From Lentimicrobiaceae bacterium (lineage in GTDB: Bacteria > Bacteroidota > Bacteroidia > Bacteroidales > WCHB1-69), in contig WQWP01000086.1 in the NCBI GenBank assembly GCA_009787485.1, positions 1-9,161 of the forward strand: DNA of 9,161 nucleotides. The letters run 5' to 3'. Positions 1 through 4,190 of this stretch are shown here, piece after piece. The translations under genes and the position numbers were made by a program. The first letter of the stretch is position 1. Each line of letters starts with the position of its first letter. Below the pieces are notes generated by a model. That model was not told the DNA's origin and ran no database searches. It saw only the letters and a list, made by a program, of their open reading frames with translations.

Positions 1-855
1 AAAGACAAATTCAAAAATATTGTGGAAGTAAGAGCAAACAACCCCCAAATGCTTATTGATTTGGAGAACGCAACCATCGAAACCCTCCCCGACTTCATTG
101 CGAAGTATGAAACAGAACTCGCCGCACGTAATGCCGATTTGAAAAAACAAAAATTACAACGCGATATTTTTTATACCTTCCTTTTTCACTTAGGTAACAT
201 AGCTGACCAAGCATCATTAGACAACTTTAAAGCTAAATTTCCCGAATATTCAAAGTCTATATTCGCTAAAGCCGATAATAAAGACTTTTTCGTTACCGGA
301 TTTAACAACGTAAAATCTTTTTCGGATTTTCAACGTTTTTACAACAGGCTTCTTGATGATTATCAGGTGATTGCTCAGGATTATTTAATAGCAGTAAGCG
401 CTGTAAAAGCGGAAACCAATTTACTAAAACAAGTTTTCGACATCAATGCTGCGATTTCTACTGTTAAAAAAGAATATGACTTAAATGAACTTCAAAAAAA
501 CATCAGAACTTTTAAAAGAGAAGCTTCAAGTTTTAACCTAACTTTAGTTTTGTCATATTCATTATTCTTTGTAACCGTTGCCCTTATGTTGTTCTTCTTA
601 CTACAAAATATATTTGTAAACATAAAGAGCAATATCGGCTTAATTGCAGGAATCGGCGGATTGATATTATTAGTAATTATCGGTTATCTTACTGCTTCTT
701 CCGATCTTTCGCCCGTTGCCGTTAAAATGCAGGCAACTCCTAATACGATGAAATGGATTGGTGCAGGATTGTTTACGGCATACCTTATGCTCTTTGGTAC
801 CATTGCATTAATCGTTGCTACCATGATTATTAACTCTATTAAAAAAACAAGATAA
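1..855 (+). CDS. Uncharacterised three-TM membrane protein of the ExbD operon (5' partial)
   Basis: The reading frame is open from base 1, so the gene almost certainly begins upstream. A GTG at 22 and an ATG at 49 are only internal candidate starts. The visible 284 residues begin with about 175 mostly polar, probably helical residues rich in Lys, Asp and Phe. Three hydrophobic segments follow at about 180-203, 213-232 and 252-277, and the protein ends in a short basic tail (KKTR). Its stop codon is 1 nt from the ATG of the first exbD, so the two are co-transcribed and probably translationally coupled. From memory, Bacteroidales ExbB-type operons often carry a small unnamed membrane protein between the ExbB/TolQ channel and the ExbD genes, and the last two helices fit that protein. 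Its function is unknown; an accessory role in the proton-driven ExbB/ExbD motor is inferred only from position. I recognise no enzymatic motif. Confidence 0.75.
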   Translation, partial: KDKFKNIVEVRANNPQMLIDLENATIETLPDFIAKYETELAARNADLKKQKLQRDIFYTFLFHLGNIADQASLDNFKAKFPEYSKSIFAKADNKDFFVTGFNNVKSFSDFQRFYNRLLDDYQVIAQDYLIAVSAVKAETNLLKQVFDINAAISTVKKEYDLNELQKNIRTFKREASSFNLTLVLSYSLFFVTVALMLFFLLQNIFVNIKSNIGLIAGIGGLILLVIIGYLTASSDLSPVAVKMQATPNTMKWIGAGLFTAYLMLFGTIALIVATMIINSIKKTR

Positions 856-856
856 T

Positions 857-1426
857 ATGTCAAACCGTAAGCTTGCCGGATTTAATACCGCACAAATGGC
901 AGACATCTCGTTTTTGCTGTTGACATTTTTTATGATGACCTCATCAATCAATGTGCAACAGGGGATTCCAAGACGTTTGCCGCCGCCCAGCGACTCGAAA
1001 ACAGTAGTTGATATTAATAAAAGGAATGTATTTACCGTAGTGGTTAACTTCAATGATGAAATTTTTGCCAACCAGGAAATCATTCCGTTAAATCAACTTA
1101 CGCTGCGCGCAAAAGAGTTTTTGGAAAACCCCTACAATAGCCCGAACCTTCCCGAAAAAGAAATAAAACTTATTGAAAATTTAGGTGAATATTCGGTTTC
1201 TAAAGGGGTGCTCTCACTTTCAAACGACCAGAGTACGTCGTATAATATGTATGTTCAGGTGCAAAACGAGTTGCAGCGCGCCGTGAACGAACTTCGTGAT
1301 AAAGTTTCGATGCAATTTTTCGGAAAAAAATATGACCTGTTGGATACGGCTTTGCAAAGAGCCATTCAAAGGGCTGTTCCGATGAATATTTCCGAAGCGC
1401 CACCCACTAACTTTGGTAAAGAATAA
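857..1426 (+). CDS. exbD: ExbD/TolR-family biopolymer transport protein (first copy)
   Basis: This is a 189-residue inner-membrane protein of the ExbD/TolR family. Such proteins join an ExbB/TolQ proton channel and transmit proton-motive force to TonB-like partners at the outer membrane. A short cytoplasmic N-terminus leads into one membrane helix at about 17-34 that starts with the family signature MADISFLLLTFF. Asp16 in that signature is the expected proton-carrying residue. A periplasmic segment beginning IPRRLPPP follows, which is the arrangement typical of Bacteroidota ExbD, and then a soluble periplasmic domain. The ATG at 857 is 1 nt after the preceding stop and has no strong ribosome-binding site, so coupled translation is likely. 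A second, divergent exbD lies 18 nt downstream. The family call is strong. Which transport system it powers (TonB receptors, Tol-Pal-like or another) cannot be decided here. Confidence 0.93.
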   Translation: MSNRKLAGFNTAQMADISFLLLTFFMMTSSINVQQGIPRRLPPPSDSKTVVDINKRNVFTVVVNFNDEIFANQEIIPLNQLTLRAKEFLENPYNSPNLPEKEIKLIENLGEYSVSKGVLSLSNDQSTSYNMYVQVQNELQRAVNELRDKVSMQFFGKKYDLLDTALQRAIQRAVPMNISEAPPTNFGKE

Positions 1427-1431
1427 ACAAG

Positions 1432-1438
1432 AAAGGAG
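1432..1438 (+). promoter_or_regulatory. Shine-Dalgarno site of the second exbD
   Basis: AAAGGAG lies 6 nt before the ATG at 1445 in the 18-nt gap between the two exbD genes. It is the only strong Shine-Dalgarno sequence I see before a gene here. The other starts have A/T-rich leaders, as is usual in Bacteroidota. It fixes the start of the second exbD. Confidence 0.7.
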
Positions 1439-1444
1439 AAAATT

Positions 1445-1948
1445 ATGGCACGTTTTAAAAAAGACAAAAAAAGAGAATTACCTGCATTAGGTACCGGCTC
1501 TATGGCAGACATTGTTTTCATGTTCTTATTCTTCTTTATGGTAATTTCCAACATGCGCGAAACAGACGTTAAAGTTAAGTTTATCGTACCGGGCGCTTCC
1601 GAAATCCAAAAATTGGAAAAAAAGTCATTAGTGGCTACTATTTATATGGGGATGCCCAAAAGTGAGAACGAAAACACGCTTCCTCCCGGAAAAGTTTCTG
1701 TGCAATTAAATGATCAAACCATAAAACAAGAAAACTTCGTGAGAGATGTGCGCGATTTTATCGCTGTTGAAAAAGAATCCCGCAGCGATGAAGACAGACA
1801 AAAACTTACGTTTTCTATCAAAGCAGACCAGGATATTCAAATGCGTTACATCAATTTAATTAAAAACGAACTTCGCACAAACAATGCGTTAAAAATTAAC
1901 TACGCTACTACTAAAAGAGAACGCAAACAGGCGGAATCTAAAGAATAG
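1445..1948 (+). CDS. exbD: ExbD/TolR-family biopolymer transport protein (second copy)
   Basis: This second ExbD paralogue has 167 residues. It has a basic N-terminus (ARFKKDKKR), then the signature SMADIVFMFLFFFMV with the conserved proton-relay Asp22, one membrane helix at about 22-39, and a periplasmic domain. The stretches RETDVKVKFIVP and KLEKKSLVATIYMG and the late ALKINY motif are those I associate with the second ExbD of Bacteroidota tandem pairs. It differs clearly from the copy at 857, so the two are diverged paralogues that probably form mixed complexes, rather than a recent duplication. It is the last gene of its operon: a strong terminator starts about 20 nt after the stop, and no tonB follows. 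The start is supported by the AAAGGAG site 6 nt upstream. Confidence 0.93.
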   Translation: MARFKKDKKRELPALGTGSMADIVFMFLFFFMVISNMRETDVKVKFIVPGASEIQKLEKKSLVATIYMGMPKSENENTLPPGKVSVQLNDQTIKQENFVRDVRDFIAVEKESRSDEDRQKLTFSIKADQDIQMRYINLIKNELRTNNALKINYATTKRERKQAESKE

Positions 1949-1967
1949 TTAACTTGTTGAAAAACAC

Positions 1968-1998
1968 AAAGAGGCTGCCTAAAAACAGCCTTTTTTTG
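1968..1998 (+). terminator. Rho-independent terminator of the exbD operon
   Basis: AGGCTG (1972-1977) pairs with CAGCCT (1986-1991) around an 8-nt loop, and the stem can extend through flanking A-T and G-T pairs. Seven T residues occupy 1991-1997. This is the best intrinsic terminator in the window, and it separates the exbD operon from atpH. Confidence 0.88.
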
Positions 1999-2020
1999 TT
2001 TAATTTTTTTTCTATTTTTG
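1995..2020 (+). promoter_or_regulatory. Candidate Bacteroidota-type promoter for atpH
   Basis: TATTTTTG at 2013-2020 matches the Bacteroidota -7 consensus TAnnTTTG. The nearest TTTG upstream (1995-1998) is only 14 nt away, shorter than the usual spacing of about 19-21, so the -33 element is weak. It lies between the terminator and the atpH start, where a new promoter is needed. The implied leader is under about 20 nt. The region is T-rich, so a chance match is possible. Confidence 0.45.
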
Positions 2021-2043
2021 TACCCTAACTTTTTAATTTTCTT

Positions 2044-2601
2044 ATGAAAAATCCTAAATTAGCTTCGCGGTACGCCCATGCACTTTACGATTTTTCATTG
2101 GAAATGGGAAATCTTGAAAACGTGTATCATGACATCCGGGAAATTGAAAAAATTGTAACCGCACATAAAGAACTCAAAAACCTATTAGAAAGTCCGATTA
2201 TTCCGAAAGATAAAAAACAAAATATTATCAAAGAAATTTTTCAAAAAGAGGTAAATGAAATTACATTTCGATTTTTTACGTTGATTATCAAAAAAAACAG
2301 AATCCCGCAATTGCTCATGATTTGCCGGCAATTCATCAAAATCTATTATAAAAATCATAACATTAAAGAAGCCTATATCACTTCTGCACAACCGCTTTCC
2401 GAAGAAAAAATAGATTATTTGAAAAATTATTTGGAAAAAGATGCGCCTTACACCGTTATACTGCATCTTACTGTTGATCCGAAAATCATTGGTGGAATAA
2501 TTATTAAAATAGATGATCGTTATTATGATGCAAGTATTCAAACAAAAATAAACAAACTAAAAATGGAGTTCTCGCAAAATACTTATACGGTAGGGTTTTG
2601 A
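2044..2601 (+). CDS. atpH: F1Fo ATP synthase subunit delta (OSCP)
   Basis: This is the 185-residue delta subunit of F-type ATP synthase. It is the peripheral-stalk protein that ties the alpha3beta3 head to subunit b. The N-terminal helical domain (about 1-105) starts with the typical KLASRYAHALYDFS, followed by LLESPIIPKDKKQNII. The C-terminal domain ends with the family signature: VDPKIIGGIIIKIDDRYYDASI at 144-165 includes Gly150-Gly151, Asp162 and Ser164. Length is normal for the family. The gene is unusually placed. In most Bacteroidota I know, atpH sits between atpF and atpA, but here it is flanked by a terminated exbD operon and a pspC-like gene, so it is apparently transcribed alone. 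The last codons run into a G-rich heptamer array. The family assignment is firm; that it is the organism's only atpH is not shown. Confidence 0.93.
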   Translation: MKNPKLASRYAHALYDFSLEMGNLENVYHDIREIEKIVTAHKELKNLLESPIIPKDKKQNIIKEIFQKEVNEITFRFFTLIIKKNRIPQLLMICRQFIKIYYKNHNIKEAYITSAQPLSEEKIDYLKNYLEKDAPYTVILHLTVDPKIIGGIIIKIDDRYYDASIQTKINKLKMEFSQNTYTVGF

Positions 2602-2643
2602 GGTATGAGGTGGGAGGTATGAGGTATGAAGTGGGAGGTGGGA
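2602..2643. repeat. Tandem G-rich heptamer array (six units)
   Basis: Six consecutive 7-nt units start right after the atpH stop. The unit GGTATGA occurs at positions 1, 3 and 4, GGTGGGA at 2 and 6, and the variant AGTGGGA at 5. The 42-nt array has no cytosine on the plus strand. The period is not a multiple of three, and the array contains stop codons, so it is non-coding. The GG and GGG runs could allow a two-tier G-quadruplex. The last atpH codons (GGTAGGG at 2589-2595) resemble a decayed unit. No spacer structure like CRISPR is present. Confidence 0.85.
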
Positions 2644-2676
2644 AACATAAATTGATCGTAAAATCTTTATTATATT

Positions 2677-2707
2677 ATTAAATCATTAAATTATTAAATT
2701 TTAAATT
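2677..2707. repeat. AT-rich tandem octamer array abutting the pspC-like start
   Basis: Three tandem octamers, ATTAAATC (2677-2684) and ATTAAATT (2685-2692 and 2693-2700), are followed by a 7-nt partial copy TTAAATT (2701-2707) that touches the ATG at 2708. The array occupies the place of the ribosome-binding site, and no Shine-Dalgarno sequence is visible. AT-rich leaders are normal in Bacteroidota, so it may serve as an unstructured translation-enhancing leader. No clear TAnnTTTG promoter box is present in 2644-2707. Confidence 0.65.
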
Positions 2708-3439
2708 ATGCAAAAAAAATTAACTCGTAGCACAACCGACCGCAAAGTTGCGGGCGTATGCGGTGGATTAGGCGAATACCTCGACGTTGACCCCTTAATT
2801 TTCAGAATTATCTTCCTGTTTCTGCTCCTCTGCGGCGGCAGTGGATTACTCCTATATCTTATCATGTGGATATTGATGCCCGAAAAAAAAAAGAATGAAC
2901 CCGAAGAAATAAGATATGAACCCGAAGAAATTTACGACGTTACGGAAGAGCCTGTAAATCATTCACCTCATCATAAAAAATCTATGAAAAAACATCATAA
3001 TAAAGGTGTTTTTTGGGGATTGCTTTTTGTTGCCATTGGTGTACTTTGGCTGGGAAAATCTTTTGGATTATTCTACTTTAGCTGGCACAGCGTATTCAAA
3101 TTATGGCCCCTGTTTATCGTGTGGCTGGGCGTTATAATGCTACCCATCGGGCATGCCTGGAAAATAGTTTGCAATTTCATTCTTTTAGCCATTGCCATCG
3201 CGTTGCTTTTTATGCTTCCGCTCAGATCATGGCATCACCGCCATTTTTGGGATGAGGATTATGTCATCAAGAAAAAAATAAGCACTTCAGATTGTCGTAT
3301 TGAGATTGACGAAGATGACTTGGATTTAGATATTGATGTTGAAACAATTATGGTAACCGCACACGGCGACTCTATCGTAATTGACCAAAAATCCGGAAAT
3401 AAAGAGGAAAAGGTGGTAATTAAGAAAGTAAAGAAATAA
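2708..3439 (+). CDS. PspC-domain membrane protein with a LiaF-like multi-TM region
   Basis: This is a 243-residue inner-membrane protein. Residues 4-62 form a PspC domain: a basic start, the motif KVAGVCGGLGEYLDVDP, a membrane helix at about 34-57, then MWILMPEKKK. PspC domains occur in envelope-stress proteins and sense or bind at the membrane. A charged linker (63-99) holds two copies of an EPEEI motif and a His/Lys-rich stretch. Three more membrane segments follow at about 101-118, 128-147 and 153-172; their GVLWLGKSFG and LWPLFIVWLGV resemble the small LiaI/LiaF-type (DUF5668-like) transmembrane region. The C-terminal 70 residues are soluble and very acidic around 199-211 (EIDEDDLDLDID). 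There is no transcription-factor partner nearby. A role in membrane stress response is a family-level inference; the exact function is unknown. The start is fixed by the PspC domain. Confidence 0.85.
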   Translation: MQKKLTRSTTDRKVAGVCGGLGEYLDVDPLIFRIIFLFLLLCGGSGLLLYLIMWILMPEKKKNEPEEIRYEPEEIYDVTEEPVNHSPHHKKSMKKHHNKGVFWGLLFVAIGVLWLGKSFGLFYFSWHSVFKLWPLFIVWLGVIMLPIGHAWKIVCNFILLAIAIALLFMLPLRSWHHRHFWDEDYVIKKKISTSDCRIEIDEDDLDLDIDVETIMVTAHGDSIVIDQKSGNKEEKVVIKKVKK

Positions 3440-3450
3440 CCCACTCATTG

Positions 3451-3470
3451 CCGTCAGTTTTAGCTGACGG
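3451..3470 (+). terminator. Perfect 7-bp hairpin between the pspC-like gene and yggS
   Basis: CCGTCAG (3451-3457) and CTGACGG (3464-3470) form a GC-rich stem with a 6-nt loop, 11 nt after the pspC-like stop. No T-tract follows on the plus strand, so it is at best a weak terminator. It may instead be an mRNA-stabilising or REP-like intergenic palindrome. yggS downstream shows no obvious promoter of its own, so read-through is likely. Confidence 0.5.
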
Positions 3471-3493
3471 AACAAAATTAAAAATTAGAAATT

Positions 3494-4147
3494 ATGGGTT
3501 TGCTTCATTATGATGTTGTATTAAATTCGATTCCGCCTGGTGTGAAGTTGGTGGTCGTTTCTAAAATGCGCCCGGTAGAACAGATTGAAATGCTGTATGA
3601 TGCCGGGCAGCGCGTTTTTGGAGAAAACCGCCCACAAGAAATGAAAGCCAAGTATGAAGCGCTACCTAAAGATATTGCGTGGCATTTCATCGGACATTTG
3701 CAAACGAATAAGATTAAATACATTGCACCATTTGTTACCTTAATTCACAGCATTGACAGTTTTTCTTTGCTGCAGGAGGTTAACCGGCATGCAGAAAAAA
3801 ACAACCGTATCATTTCTTGTTTGTTGCAGTTTTTTATTGCACAAGAAAGTACAAAATATGGATTTTCCTGGCAAGAATGTGCAGCAATGTTAAAAAATCC
3901 CGTTTTTGCTACACTTAAAAACATAAAAATCGCCGGCGTAATGGGCATGGCAACTTTTACCGATAATAAAGCATTAATTCGTGAAGAATTTAAAAAACTG
4001 CACGGTTATTTTATGCAGCTAAAAACGCAACATTTTTCAACCCATTCCGATTTTAAGGAGATTTCTATGGGGATGAGTGATGATTATGAGATTGCGATAG
4101 AGGAAAGGAGTACGATGGTAAGGGTGGGAAGTGCGATTTTTGTGTAA
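3494..4147 (+). CDS. yggS: YggS/PLPBP-family pyridoxal-phosphate-binding protein
   Basis: This 217-residue cytoplasmic protein belongs to the YggS/PLPBP (UPF0001) family. The fold is that of the alanine racemase N-terminal barrel, and members bind PLP and keep vitamin B6 and amino-acid pools balanced without a known catalytic reaction. Lys24 in VVSKMRP is the expected PLP Schiff-base lysine. FGENRPQE (42-49), the signature WHFIGHLQTNKIKYI (63-77), SIDS (86-89), SMGMSDDYEIAI (191-202) and RVGSAIF (210-216) follow in the family order. The N-terminus is slightly short but contains the lysine strand, and the ATG at 3494 is the first plausible start. The C-terminus is odd: family members usually end IFG-x-R-x-Y, whereas this one ends IFV and stops (see findings). 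It may be co-transcribed with the pspC-like gene. Its stop lies just before the promoter of the secreted-protein operon. Confidence 0.92.
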   Translation: MGLLHYDVVLNSIPPGVKLVVVSKMRPVEQIEMLYDAGQRVFGENRPQEMKAKYEALPKDIAWHFIGHLQTNKIKYIAPFVTLIHSIDSFSLLQEVNRHAEKNNRIISCLLQFFIAQESTKYGFSWQECAAMLKNPVFATLKNIKIAGVMGMATFTDNKALIREEFKKLHGYFMQLKTQHFSTHSDFKEISMGMSDDYEIAIEERSTMVRVGSAIFV

Positions 4148-4166
4148 GTATTTATTATTAATTTTG
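4139..4166 (+). promoter_or_regulatory. Candidate promoter of the secreted propeller/peptidase operon
   Basis: TAATTTTG at 4159-4166 matches the Bacteroidota -7 box TAnnTTTG. A TTTG at 4139-4142 lies 16 nt upstream, a little closer than the usual spacing of about 19-21. The implied start near 4173 gives a leader of about 18 nt before the ATG at 4191. The upstream element overlaps the end of yggS. Position and -7 match are good; the -33 match is tentative. Confidence 0.55.
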
Positions 4167-4190
4167 CAGCATCCTAAAAAATCAATCATT

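Noticed and set aside
22..24. GTG at 22 as the true start of the first gene
   Set aside because: The frame is open to base 1 with protein-like codons (KDKFKNIVEV), and there is no ribosome-binding site or gap, so truncation by the window edge is more likely.
808..1083. 91-residue antisense open frame across the junction with the first exbD
   Set aside because: It lies opposite conserved membrane-helix codons of two real genes and has no domain or start signal of its own.
857..1948. The two exbD genes as a recent tandem duplication
   Set aside because: They share only the signature helix pattern and differ in N-terminus, length and periplasmic domain, so they are old paralogues.
2185..2541. 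118-residue antisense open frame over atpH
   Set aside because: It is a shadow of an A/T-rich gene: composition is Ile/Phe/Asn-biased, there is no recognisable domain, and the plus strand encodes a clear AtpH.
2602..2707. Possible CRISPR or small-RNA locus in the repeat-bearing gap
   Set aside because: The repeats are contiguous 7- and 8-nt units without spacers, no cas gene is near, and I see no stable RNA fold.
4131..4190. Upstream in-frame GTG start extending the propeller protein by 20 residues
   Set aside because: It overlaps the yggS end and covers the candidate promoter. A canonical signal peptide begins exactly at the ATG at 4191.
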